Below are positions 1 through 7,006 of a stretch of DNA of 11,443 bases, one piece after another (the stretch's first letter is position 1; each line of letters begins with the position of its first letter). Under the pieces are notes generated by a model, which was not told the DNA's origin, made no database searches, and worked only from the letters and a program-made list of their open reading frames with translations. The stretch is from an uncultured Verrucomicrobiota bacterium (GTDB lineage: Bacteria > Verrucomicrobiota > Verrucomicrobiia > Limisphaerales > UBA9464): NCBI GenBank assembly GCA_903925515.1, contig CAIYFP010000347.1, positions 1-11,443 of the forward strand, written 5' to 3'. Made by a program: the position numbers and the translations under genes.

Positions 1-81
1 CGGGGTGGACGGGGTGGACGGGGCGGACGGGGTGGACGGGGCGGACGGGGCGGACGGGGTGGACGGGGTGGACGGGGCGGG
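1..81 (-). repeat. 9-bp in-frame tandem repeat, Ser-(Thr/Ala)-Pro
   Basis: Eight full copies of CGGGGYGGA (plus strand) fill 1-72, with a ninth degenerate unit at 73-81. Y alternates T,T,C,T,C,C,T,T. Read on the minus strand each unit encodes Ser-Thr-Pro or Ser-Ala-Pro in the tail of the TPR lipoprotein. The array touches the window edge, so its true length is unknown. Unit loss or gain keeps the reading frame. Confidence 0.9.
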
Positions 82-1296
82 GGGCGGGTCTAGGGCGATG
101 CGGGGGGGCGGGTCATCCGAGAGTGTGATGACTTCGAGGGTGGGGGGTGGGGGCGTGGGCATGGGAGTGACTGGGACGGGAGGTGCCTGGAGCGAGGGTT
201 GGATTGGGGTTGAGGTGGGGCGTGCTGGGGATGGGGTGATCGAGACGAGGATCGGGGCCGGGTTTTGGACGGGGGTGCCGGGAGGGGGAGCCTTGGGGCT
301 TGAGACCGTGGGGGAGGGCTTCGGGGCGGGGTTGGCTTGGGGGGAAGTCGGCGCGGCAGGCGCCGGGGGAACCTTGGCGATGGCGGGCGGGTGGGTGGAT
401 GGGGGCGTCGGCGTGGCTGCGGCGGGCGGGCCCTTGGGGGCGGGTTGGGGCGTGGCGGGAGCGGGAGCGGGAGCGGGAGTGGGAGTGGGAGTGGGAGTGG
501 GAGTGGGAGTGGGAGTGGGAGTGGGAGTGGGAGTGGGAGTGGCGATGCCGAGGCGGTACGAGAGGTCTTGGGCGGCGGAGCGGGCGGATGCGGACTCCGG
601 GGAGTTGGGCTGGAGGGCAAGGAAGGATTGGTACTGCTTGAGGGCGTCCCGCGGGTTGGAGAGATGGTGGTGAAGGATGACGGCGAGGTTCAGGTGGGCG
701 TCCGCGAGGTTGGGGTCGAGCTTGATGGCTTGCAGGAGTGCGGATTGGGCGTCGCGGTGGCGTCGAAGGTGGAAACGGGAGACGCCGAGTGCGTTCCATG
801 CGGCGGGGTCGGACGGGGCGAGCTTGGTGGCGTTGCCAAGGGCGAGCTCGGCGTTGGGATGCTGGCGCTGGGCGAGGTAGGCAAGGCCGAGGCCGCGCCA
901 TGCGGAGGGGTTCTGTGCGTGGGCAGGAGATGCGGAGAGGAAGGTTCGGAAGTCGGCCTCGGCGTCACGGTGACGGCCTTGCTCGAGGTGAAGCTCGCCC
1001 AGGTTGAAGTGGGCGTCGAAGAGGTCGCGGTTGAAGTGGAGGGCGCGTTGATAGGACTTTTCGGCGTCTGCGGCGCGTCCGGCGTGGTGATAGGCGATGC
1101 CGAGGCGGTTCCATGCCTCGGCGTCGGTGGGGAGGAGCTGGGCGGCGCGTTCGAGCCAGCGGACGGCCTCCTCGGCATGGCCGGCGTTGAGCGCTGCATC
1201 TCCCCGGATCAAGGAATCCCTGCCGGAGGGCTGGCATCCGGCGAGGAGGAATGCCGACGCGAGGGCGGCGGCTAGACGACGGGAGGGCTCGCGCAT
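1..1296 (-). CDS. TPR-repeat lipoprotein with proline-rich tail, 3' end outside window
   Basis: ATG at 1296-1294, then 432 codons with no stop before the window edge. The N-terminus is a lipoprotein signal: two arginines (residues 6-7), a hydrophobic stretch and lipobox L18-A19-G20-C21, so the mature protein should be anchored by Cys21. Residues 26-232 are about six tetratricopeptide repeats, for example 59-91 with W62, L65, G66, Y69, A85 and P-type turns ending each unit. TPRs are protein-binding scaffolds. From residue 253 the protein changes to low complexity: (TP)11(AP)3, then a tail rich in Pro, Ala, Ser and Thr, ending at the edge in Ser-Thr/Ala-Pro triplets. The tail resembles a flexible, possibly wall-spanning linker. 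It lies 64 bases downstream of the flavoprotein gene. I see no Shine-Dalgarno. The partner and exact role are unknown. The opposite strand is also open for long stretches, but only this frame gives a signal peptide and regular TPRs. Confidence 0.88.
   Translation of the reverse strand, partial: MREPSRRLAAALASAFLLAGCQPSGRDSLIRGDAALNAGHAEEAVRWLERAAQLLPTDAEAWNRLGIAYHHAGRAADAEKSYQRALHFNRDLFDAHFNLGELHLEQGRHRDAEADFRTFLSASPAHAQNPSAWRGLGLAYLAQRQHPNAELALGNATKLAPSDPAAWNALGVSRFHLRRHRDAQSALLQAIKLDPNLADAHLNLAVILHHHLSNPRDALKQYQSFLALQPNSPESASARSAAQDLSYRLGIATPTPTPTPTPTPTPTPTPTPTPAPAPAPATPQPAPKGPPAAATPTPPSTHPPAIAKVPPAPAAPTSPQANPAPKPSPTVSSPKAPPPGTPVQNPAPILVSITPSPARPTSTPIQPSLQAPPVPVTPMPTPPPPTLEVITLSDDPPPRIALDPPPAPSTPSTPSAPSAPSTPSAPSTPSTP
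457..540 (-). repeat. Hexanucleotide tandem repeat coding (TP)11(AP)3
   Basis: Three GGGAGC units (457-474) are followed by eleven perfect GGGAGT units (475-540) on the plus strand. On the minus strand these are ACTCCC and GCTCCC, encoding eleven Thr-Pro and three Ala-Pro dipeptides at residues 253-280 of the lipoprotein, directly after the TPR domain. Perfect identity of the eleven units suggests recent expansion by slippage. Because the unit is six bases, copy-number change alters linker length and does not switch the gene off. Fourteen GGG tracts spaced by three bases also fit the G-quadruplex consensus on the template strand. Confidence 0.93.
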
Positions 1297-1360
1297 GGGT
1301 TGGGGCCTAACAGCGGTCGATGGAATGGTCAAGGGTGGGGGCAGGGAGCGGGCGGTGCGC

Positions 1361-2557
1361 CTAGGCGGCCATGGCGGCTGCATGAGCGGACGCCCATGCC
1401 CATTGGAAGTTGAATCCGCCGAGCCATCCGGTGATGTCCACGGCCTCGCCGATGAAGAAGAGGCCGGGCACGGAGCGTGACTCGAGGGTCTTGGACGACA
1501 GCTCGGTGGTATCGATGCCCCCGAGGGTGACTTCAGCCTTGGGGTAGCCCTCGTCGCCGGCCGGCTGGATGGTCCAGCGGCAGAGGGACTGGGCAAGGGC
1601 ATCGAGGTCGCGCCGGGGCCATTGGGCGATGGGCCGGTCCATCGCATGACGGGCGCACCATGCTTGGGCGAGGCGTTCGGGGAGGATGGAGCGAAGGGCG
1701 AGGCGTGGGGACAGGCCGCGACGTTCGGGCGCGGAGAGCCATGCCGGCACGTCGATTCCCGGGAGGAGGTTGAGATGGATGGGGTCGGTGGGCTGGCGAT
1801 GGGACGAGACCTGGAGGATGGCGGGGCCGCTGAGGCCCCGGTGGGTGAAGAGGACGGCCTCGCGGAAGGAGGGGGCGTCGGGGTGGGAAGAGGCCTCGCA
1901 CTCGATGGCGATCCCGGAGAGCCCGGCGAAGTCGGAGGAGTCGTTGGGGAGCCATGTCAGGGGGACGAGGCCCGGGCGGGGTGGGATGACCCGAAGTCCA
2001 TGGGCGCGGGCGAGTTCATGGGCGAAGGGGGTGGCGCCGAGGCGAGGGAAGGAGAGGCCCCCCGTGGCGACGACGACGGAGGAGGCGAGGAAGGTTCCGG
2101 TCGAGGCCTTGACTTCCCATGGATGCGCGCTGGCCGGGTGGGCGCGTTGGACGGAGAGGATGCGGGAGGCGGGGAGGATGCGTGCGTGGCTGGCGGCGCA
2201 TTCCGACTCGAGCATGGAAAGGATGTGCCGGGAGGAATGGGTGCAAAAGAGCTGCCCGTGTTTTCGCTCGTGCCACTCGATGCGGTAGGACTCGACGAGT
2301 TGGAGGAAGTGGGCCGGGGAATACCTGGCGAGGGCGGACTTGGCGAAGTGGGGGCTGCCGTGGGTGACGTAGTGGGAGGCGTTGGCGTGGCGGTTGGTAA
2401 AGTTGCAGCGGCCGCCGCCGGAGATGAGGACCTTGTTGCCGGCGCGGGGTTGGTGTTCGAGGACGACCACGGAGCGTCCGCGGGCTGAGGCGACTGCGGC
2501 GCAAAACAGCCCGGCGGCGCCTCCTCCGAGGACGACGACGTCGGTTTGGGGGATCAT
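1361..2557 (-). CDS. BaiN/HI0933-family FAD-dependent oxidoreductase
   Basis: A 398-residue flavoprotein, the usual length for this family. The FAD-binding Rossmann motif is at the extreme N-terminus (GGGAAG, residues 11-16), followed by the family block GNKVLISGGGRCNFTN (40-55). TGGLSFPRLG (165-174) and FTHRGLSGPAILQVS (237-251) are mid-protein family motifs. The C-terminal signature AEVTLGGI (341-348) with GEAVDITGWLGGFNFQWAW (370-388) is strongly diagnostic. Members bind FAD and probably NAD(P)H; BaiN has been linked to bile-acid reduction, but the physiological substrate of most members is unknown and I do not assign one. No signal peptide, so cytoplasmic. The frame is open upstream to 2956, but that part overlaps the pseudopilin gene and has no homology-like content. 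ATG at 2557 places the Rossmann fold correctly. It sits 25 bases downstream of the pseudopilin stop. No Shine-Dalgarno is visible. Confidence 0.93.
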   Translation of the reverse strand: MIPQTDVVVLGGGAAGLFCAAVASARGRSVVVLEHQPRAGNKVLISGGGRCNFTNRHANASHYVTHGSPHFAKSALARYSPAHFLQLVESYRIEWHERKHGQLFCTHSSRHILSMLESECAASHARILPASRILSVQRAHPASAHPWEVKASTGTFLASSVVVATGGLSFPRLGATPFAHELARAHGLRVIPPRPGLVPLTWLPNDSSDFAGLSGIAIECEASSHPDAPSFREAVLFTHRGLSGPAILQVSSHRQPTDPIHLNLLPGIDVPAWLSAPERRGLSPRLALRSILPERLAQAWCARHAMDRPIAQWPRRDLDALAQSLCRWTIQPAGDEGYPKAEVTLGGIDTTELSSKTLESRSVPGLFFIGEAVDITGWLGGFNFQWAWASAHAAAMAA

Positions 2558-2582
2558 CGGGGTCGCCGCGGGGGCGACGGGG

Positions 2583-3425
2583 TCAGGGGAGGTCCTTCCA
2601 GTTGATGTAGCGGTACTTGGTCCAGACCCAGCGGAAGTCGGGGTTGGTGCGCCCCCCGCCGGCCCAGTTGAAGGAGGACTTGCCGACGGCGGAGTCCTTG
2701 GCGGCCTGGATGACGCGGGCCTCGGTCCATTTGCGGCCCTCGTAGTGGCCGTCCTGGAAGACGAAGGTGGAGAAGTTGCCATGGAAGATGGCGAAGGGGT
2801 CGATCCAGCCGGGGGATGCGACGGAGAGGACCCATGTGCCGAGGTTGGAGTTGCGGGGATCGGACTCCTCGATGAAGACGAACGACTCGGAAGGGTTGTT
2901 GACGTCGGAGACCTTGCTGAAGGGGGTTTGGGCGGCCTCCCAGTTGCGAATGCCATTCATGCCATTGGCCTTGGAGTAGCTGTCCCATGCCCAGCCTTGG
3001 CCTGGCTTGCGCTTGCTGCGGAGGTCGCCCGGGCAGTGATAAGACCCGACGGCTTGGGCATAGGCCCACATGGGGCCGTTGGTGAGCCCGTTGCGGACGC
3101 GCCGCATGGCCTCCTCGAGGGAGATGCCGTTGGCGATGTCCGGGGTGGGGCCCGCCCAATAGCCGCCGCCGGTGAGCGGGACGTTGACGTTGGCGCGGTT
3201 ACGCCATGTGTCGGTGGGGGCGAGGTTGTCGTTGAAGTCGTTGGAATAGAGCGTCCATGCGAGGCCGAGCTGGCGGTGGTTGCTGGCGCAGGCGGCGCCG
3301 GTGGCCTTGAGCTTGGCCTTGCCGAGGGCGGGCAGCAGCATCCCGGCGAGGATGGCGATGATGGCGATGACGACGAGGAGCTCGATGAGCGTGAAGCCGC
3401 GAGGGCTGGCGTGATTCGTTTTCAT
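2583..3425 (-). CDS. Pseudopilin-like protein, prepilin N-terminal domain and H-X9-DG motif
   Basis: 280 residues. The N-terminus is a textbook type IV prepilin signal: short positive leader, cleavage after Gly10, Phe11 as the first mature residue, Glu15 at mature position 5, and an unbroken hydrophobic helix to about residue 33. A prepilin peptidase would cleave and N-methylate it, and the helix would hold it in the inner membrane or a pilus-like fibre. The C-terminal half carries H215-X9-D225-G226, the motif of the 'H-X9-DG' pseudopilins that are expanded in Planctomycetes, Lentisphaerae and Verrucomicrobiota. A YHCPGD segment (129-134) is also typical, where one of the two cysteines lies (46 and 131). 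Exact function is unknown; it is usually named 'type II secretion system protein', although no secretion genes are nearby. First gene of the probable minus-strand unit. No Shine-Dalgarno; a stem-loop (3439-3459) lies 14 bases upstream. Confidence 0.93.
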   Translation of the reverse strand: MKTNHASPRGFTLIELLVVIAIIAILAGMLLPALGKAKLKATGAACASNHRQLGLAWTLYSNDFNDNLAPTDTWRNRANVNVPLTGGGYWAGPTPDIANGISLEEAMRRVRNGLTNGPMWAYAQAVGSYHCPGDLRSKRKPGQGWAWDSYSKANGMNGIRNWEAAQTPFSKVSDVNNPSESFVFIEESDPRNSNLGTWVLSVASPGWIDPFAIFHGNFSTFVFQDGHYEGRKWTEARVIQAAKDSAVGKSSFNWAGGGRTNPDFRWVWTKYRYINWKDLP

Positions 3426-3438
3426 GGAGGCGAGACGT

Positions 3439-3459
3439 TGCCGGGGCGCTGTCCCGGCA
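3439..3459. repeat. Stem-loop, GC palindrome (PGRCPG type)
   Basis: TGCCGGGG and TCCCGGCA form an 8-bp stem (one G-T pair) around a 5-base loop. In one plus frame the site reads LPGRCPGM, which resembles the IPGQRPGM reading of the larger palindrome at 8596-8624 on the minus strand, so the two look like members of one dispersed family. It lies 14 bases upstream of the pseudopilin start codon and would fall in that gene's leader if transcription begins further out. Confidence 0.6.
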
Positions 3460-3519
3460 TGCTGGACGGACGCTGCCGAAGGTCGCCGCCCAATTCAACC
3501 GTGGGTTTGCATGGCATGG

Positions 3520-3535
3520 GTTGCCCGGGGGCAAC
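3520..3535. repeat. Short inverted repeat
   Basis: GTTGCC / GGCAAC, a perfect 6-bp stem with a 4-base loop (CGGG). No T-tract follows on either strand, so it is not a classical terminator. Possibly another relict of the palindromic repeats in this block. Confidence 0.4.
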
Positions 3536-3650
3536 GAGGCCGCCGCCGGCGGGGTGCGGTCGTCGGCACGGGAGCCGATGTCACGGGTCTGCCTCCCGTT
3601 CCGGGCGCAGGCAGCGGGCGATCCCCCGGTCCACGGGCCGGCGAGCCTTG

Positions 3651-3745
3651 GCAGGCTGCGTGCCAACGCGTGGCCGGAGCGAATGGACACGAGCCTCGGC
3701 ATGGGCACCGCCTTGCCTGCGTTCTTCGCGTCCTTGTGCGAGCCA
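3651..3745. repeat. Dispersed intergenic repeat, copy 1
   Basis: The first 20 bases (GCAGGCTGCGTGCCAACGCG) match 8127-8146 at 18 of 20 positions. A second block, GCGAATGGACACGAGCCTCGG, matches GCGGATGGGCATGAACCCCGG in copy 2 at 16 of 21, and a TTC-TTCGCGTC block follows in both. The minus-strand chance translations of the two copies are alike (KAVP.MP, SIRSGHALARSLP against PIRQDGVLARSLP). The copies have the same orientation. No open frame here looks like a real gene. Boundaries are approximate. Confidence 0.65.
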
Positions 3746-4030
3746 TTCCGCGCTTCCTGACGCCCGGGAACGCCGAACGAGCCGCTGTTTTTCTGTTCAC
3801 ACGAGGACCAGGGCCAAGGCAGGGCTTGGTGGATGGGGCCATGGAAACCTGCCGCGGCGACCACCCGGCGGGTTCATGGGGAGACGCGAAGACACGAGGA
3901 GATCGTGCTGGGTCCACCGGGCGGTGGGGCCGCGTGAGGCGCGAACCGGGCACTCAAGAAGGGCTTACGCGCGGTTTCGAGGCGCGGGAGACGGGTTGAT
4001 ATCCGGCGAACCCTCGTGTTGGATGGGGCC

Positions 4031-5953
4031 ATGAGGGCAATGGTGTGGGCCATGTCGGCGTGGTTGGCCGGGCTTGGGGCGTGGGCGATGCAGGCGGAGG
4101 ATCTCGTGTCGGACCTTGACCCGGCCTGCCGGTTGCCGCGGGTGCAGGTGCGTGGGGCGGACCCGGGGTCGTTGTATGAGCTGATGGCGTCGGAGGACCC
4201 GGGTGGTCCATGGGAAACGGTTTTGCATGCGACGGGTGCGGCGGAGCATGCGTGGCATGACCCGGCGTCGCGCGCGGAGCACCGGAGGTTTTATCGGTGG
4301 CAACGAACGACGCCGCGTCCGCCTGCCGCGCCGATCTGGAATTTCCGTCTCACGGACCATGCCGGGGCGTCGCATGACCTGCTGCGGGAGGGCGATGCGC
4401 GGGTGGTGGTGCTGGCGTTCACGGACAATGCCGGGTTGGCGGGTGTTGCGTTGGAGTTGCGGCCGGTCATGGAGCGGTTCCGGGGGAAGCCGGTTCGGTT
4501 TTGGTTTGTGAACCCGGTGGATGGGCGCGGGTCGTTGGCTGGGGCGGTCATGGCGGCCGGGGTTGGGGAGCCCGTGTTGCATGACGGGGCGCAGGTGGTG
4601 ACGCGGAGCTTTGGGGGCGGCCGGGTGGGGGAGGTGGTGGCGGTGACCTCGGAGATGATGGAGGAGGTGTACAAGGGGGTGGTGGCGGACCGCGTGGAGG
4701 TGAACGGGACGAGCCTGAGGCAGGAATTTCTTGGGGACGCGGTGGAGGCGTACCTTGCGGGCAAGGTGGTGCGGTATCCGCGTACGCCGGCGAAGGGACG
4801 GGAGCTGGGGTTGGCGTCGATGAAGGTGCCCGACTACGAGACATGGGTGGCGCCCTTGCTGCAACGATCCTGCGTGAACTGTCATCGGCCGGGCGACATT
4901 GGGTCGTTTGCGATGACGAACCATGCGGTTTTGGAGGGGAAGGTGGCGGCGATGAAGGCGAACTTGCTGGAAGGGTTGATGCCGCCCTGGCATGCGGACG
5001 CGCCGAAGGGAGTCTTCGCGAACGACTTCTCGCTGGAGCCCGGGGAGGTGGCGCGGTTGGTGGCGTGGCTGGACGCGGGCGCGCCGAAGGGGAGCGGGAC
5101 GGACCCGCTGGCGACGAGGGCGCCGGCGCCTCCGGTGGACTGGCCGTTGGGAAAGCCGGACCGGGTGCTGACGATTCCGCGGCAGAACATCCCGGCGAAG
5201 AGCTCGCAGGCGGAGGTGCCGTACCAGTACACGTTCGTGGCGAGCCCATTCAGCTCGAACGTGTGGCTGAAGGCGGCGGTGGTGCGCCCGGGGAACCGGG
5301 CGGTGGTGCATCATGCGTTGGTGTTCACGGCGAGCAGCTTTGCGGACCTGCTGCAAGTGCAGGGAGGCCTTGGCGGCTTCTTTGCGGCATACGTGCCGGG
5401 GATGGAGCAGTCGCTGTACCCGGAGGGCACCGGCAAGTTGCTCAAGCGTGGGAGCTACATCGTGTTCCAGATGCATTACACGCCGGTGGGGACGGCGCAG
5501 ACGGACGAGACGCAGATTGGGTTGTACCTGGCAGCAACGCCCCCGGCCAAGGAGCTGAAGACGGGTGCGGCGCATGACACGTCGTTCGTGATCCCCGCCG
5601 GCGCGAAGGACATGGCGGTGACGGCGTCGATGAGCTTTGCGAGGGCGGTGACGGTGTACGAGATGAGCCCGCACATGCATTACCGGGGGAAGCGCATGCG
5701 GTTCGAGGCGGTGTTGCCGGACGGGACGGTGGACACGTTGCTCAACGTGCCGAACTACGACTTCGCGTGGCAGAGCATGTACCGGTTGTCGGCGCCGCGG
5801 CGGTACCCGGCGGGGACGACGATCCGGTTGCTGGGCGGGTTCGACAACTCGGCATGGAACCCGTGGAACCCGAATCCCGGGGCGGAGGTCCGGTTTGGGG
5901 AGCAAACGGACGAGGAGATGTTCATCGGCTACCTGAACTACTCGGAGGAGTAG
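4031..5953 (+). CDS. Secreted redoxin / cytochrome c / PHM-type copper monooxygenase fusion
   Basis: 640 residues. Residues 1-22 look like a Sec signal peptide. Residues 25-95 resemble a small beta domain often preceding catalytic parts of verrucomicrobial exported proteins (ends HRRFYRWQR). Residues 100-245 have a thioredoxin/peroxiredoxin-like pattern (LTDHAG; later LHDGAQVV) but no cysteine at the usual active site (130-150). A class I haem site follows, C281-x-x-C284-H285, with M317PPWH as the typical end of this cytochrome module. Residues 395-640 match the copper type II ascorbate-dependent monooxygenase fold: H427-H428 and H482 are likely CuH ligands, H548-M-H550 and M630 likely CuM ligands, an order and spacing like that of peptidylglycine alpha-hydroxylating monooxygenase. 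So it probably hydroxylates or oxidises an unknown substrate outside the cytoplasm, with haem as an electron relay (inference). ATG at 4031 best fits the signal peptide; an in-frame GTG at 4016 is possible. Monocistronic. Confidence 0.88.
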   Translation: MRAMVWAMSAWLAGLGAWAMQAEDLVSDLDPACRLPRVQVRGADPGSLYELMASEDPGGPWETVLHATGAAEHAWHDPASRAEHRRFYRWQRTTPRPPAAPIWNFRLTDHAGASHDLLREGDARVVVLAFTDNAGLAGVALELRPVMERFRGKPVRFWFVNPVDGRGSLAGAVMAAGVGEPVLHDGAQVVTRSFGGGRVGEVVAVTSEMMEEVYKGVVADRVEVNGTSLRQEFLGDAVEAYLAGKVVRYPRTPAKGRELGLASMKVPDYETWVAPLLQRSCVNCHRPGDIGSFAMTNHAVLEGKVAAMKANLLEGLMPPWHADAPKGVFANDFSLEPGEVARLVAWLDAGAPKGSGTDPLATRAPAPPVDWPLGKPDRVLTIPRQNIPAKSSQAEVPYQYTFVASPFSSNVWLKAAVVRPGNRAVVHHALVFTASSFADLLQVQGGLGGFFAAYVPGMEQSLYPEGTGKLLKRGSYIVFQMHYTPVGTAQTDETQIGLYLAATPPAKELKTGAAHDTSFVIPAGAKDMAVTASMSFARAVTVYEMSPHMHYRGKRMRFEAVLPDGTVDTLLNVPNYDFAWQSMYRLSAPRRYPAGTTIRLLGGFDNSAWNPWNPNPGAEVRFGEQTDEEMFIGYLNYSEE

Positions 5954-7005
5954 CCTTGGGATGATCCTTCCTGCGGGAGGATGGGCGTGCCCAAGGCGGC
6001 GCGGCGTCGTGCGAGCTGGACGGCGAGGCGCAGGGCGGAGGCCATGCTGGAAGGGTTGGCAAGGCCCTTCCATGCGATGTCATGGGCGGTGCCATGGTCG
6101 GGCGAGGTTCGGGGCCACGGCAGGCCAAGCGTCCAGTTCACGCCGTTGTCAAAGGCGACGAGCTTGAGGGGTGCAAGTCCTTGGTCGTGGTACTGGGCCA
6201 CGACGGCGTCGAAGGACCCGTGCAACGCCCTGTGGAACAAGGTGTCGGCGGCGAACGGGCCGGAAACATCGATGTCCTGCGCGCGGCAACGTTCGATGGC
6301 GGGGCCGATGATGCGGGCTTCCTCGTCGCCCATGAGCCCGTCCTCGCCGGCATGGGGGTTGAGCCCGCAGACGCCAACGCGGCGCGAGGCCATGCCGAGG
6401 TCGTCGCATGCATGCGAGGCGAGGTGGATGGCGGCCGCGACGGCGTCCACGGTGAGGGCGGCGGGCACGTCCCGAAGGGCGAGGTGGGTTGTTGCGAGGG
6501 CGACCCGGAGCCAACGGTCCCTGTCGTCGTGTCCCAGCAACATCATGGCGAAGCGGGATGCCTTGCACAGGGCGGCGAGATGCTCGGTCTGACCGGTGAA
6601 GCCGGGGTGGCCGGCACGGGCGACGGCGGCCTTGGACAGCGGGGCGGTGACGAGGCCGTCGAGCAGGCCGTCCCGGCAGGCCATGGCTCCACCGTCCAGC
6701 CATGTGATGGCTGCGGCGCCGACGACGGGGTCCCATGGATTTGCATGGGCGGGCACGGCCATGCCGCAGTCGGCGATCCGGAGGCGTCCCGGAAAGGTGC
6801 GGCGTCCATTCCACGGGCCCGGGGCGGGGTCGATTCCGGCCATGGTCGCGGCGCGGGCCCATGCGACGGGGTCGCCGAAGACGACGATGCGCGTGGGGTC
6901 CCCGGGAGGAAGGGATGCGACGGACCGGGCCGCGACCTCGGGACCGATTCCCGTGACGTCGCCCAGCGTGAGCCCGAGGACGACCTCTGGGGAAGGGCGG
7001 GGCAC
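5938..7005 (-). CDS. pdxA: 4-hydroxythreonine-4-phosphate dehydrogenase PdxA
   Basis: 355 residues, slightly longer than typical (about 330) because of a C-terminal tail. PdxA oxidises 4-phosphohydroxy-L-threonine with NAD(P)+ in the cytoplasm, a step of the DXP-dependent pyridoxal phosphate pathway. Visible signatures: GDVTGIGPE (15-23), APLSK (121-125), HPGFTGQTEHL (133-143), GLNPHAGEDG (214-223), YHDQGLAPLK (272-281) and RTSPDHGTAHDIAWKG (299-314). His174, His218 and His273 fit the three metal ligands; their spacing of 44 and 55 residues is close to the 45 and 55 of E. coli PdxA. A paralogous role on phosphothreonate (PdxA2-type) cannot be excluded. The start is GTG at 7005-7003, one base after the surA-like stop, with no Shine-Dalgarno, which implies translational coupling. 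The 3' end overlaps the convergent gene's last 16 bases. Confidence 0.95.
   Translation of the reverse strand: MPRPSPEVVLGLTLGDVTGIGPEVAARSVASLPPGDPTRIVVFGDPVAWARAATMAGIDPAPGPWNGRRTFPGRLRIADCGMAVPAHANPWDPVVGAAAITWLDGGAMACRDGLLDGLVTAPLSKAAVARAGHPGFTGQTEHLAALCKASRFAMMLLGHDDRDRWLRVALATTHLALRDVPAALTVDAVAAAIHLASHACDDLGMASRRVGVCGLNPHAGEDGLMGDEEARIIGPAIERCRAQDIDVSGPFAADTLFHRALHGSFDAVVAQYHDQGLAPLKLVAFDNGVNWTLGLPWPRTSPDHGTAHDIAWKGLANPSSMASALRLAVQLARRRAALGTPILPQEGSSQGYSSE
5964..5982. terminator. Weak hairpin just past the convergent stops
   Basis: ATCCTTCC and GGGAGGAT pair over 8 bp (one T-G) with a 3-base loop, starting 10 bases after the stop codon at 5951-5953. It lies inside the pdxA coding sequence. 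No T-tract follows in the plus direction, so an intrinsic terminator for the copper-monooxygenase gene is only a possibility. Confidence 0.22.
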
Positions 7006-7006
7006 G

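Larger units (their letters stand above)
3426..4030. other. Divergent intergenic region with repeats, no gene
   Basis: 605 bases between the divergent pseudopilin and copper-monooxygenase genes, so promoters for both should lie here, though I find no convincing -35/-10 pair. Open frames exist on both strands but their translations are Arg/Pro-rich and lack any domain. The region holds two short hairpins (3439-3459, 3520-3535), a diverged repeat shared with 8127-8220, and a stretch at 3878-3902 of the 'gagacgcgaagacacgagg' type related to 8456-8488. A 13-base string, GGATGGGGCCATG, occurs at 3831-3843 and again across the start codon at 4021-4033. Confidence 0.75.

Noticed and set aside
1..81. 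Possible CRISPR array or satellite
   Set aside because: The units are 9-bp head-to-tail copies without spacers and are in frame with a coding sequence.
5..673. Plus-strand frame beginning with Gly-Val-Asp/Gly-Ala-Asp repeats, collagen-like in look
   Set aside because: It is the antisense reading of the 9-bp and 6-bp repeats in the TPR lipoprotein gene; the minus strand carries the signal peptide and TPRs.
2558..2956. N-terminal extension of the flavoprotein to an upstream ATG
   Set aside because: It overlaps the pseudopilin gene in another frame and is Ser/Pro-rich; the Rossmann motif begins right after the ATG at 2557.
3841..3999. 52-codon frame starting at the second GGATGGGGCCATG
   Set aside because: The translation is Arg/Gly-rich with no family features and lies over a purine-rich repeat.
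2382..4034. 550-codon open frame on the plus strand
   Set aside because: It runs antisense to the flavoprotein and pseudopilin genes, both recognised by strong family motifs, and its translation is Gly/Ala/Val- then Arg-rich without domains.
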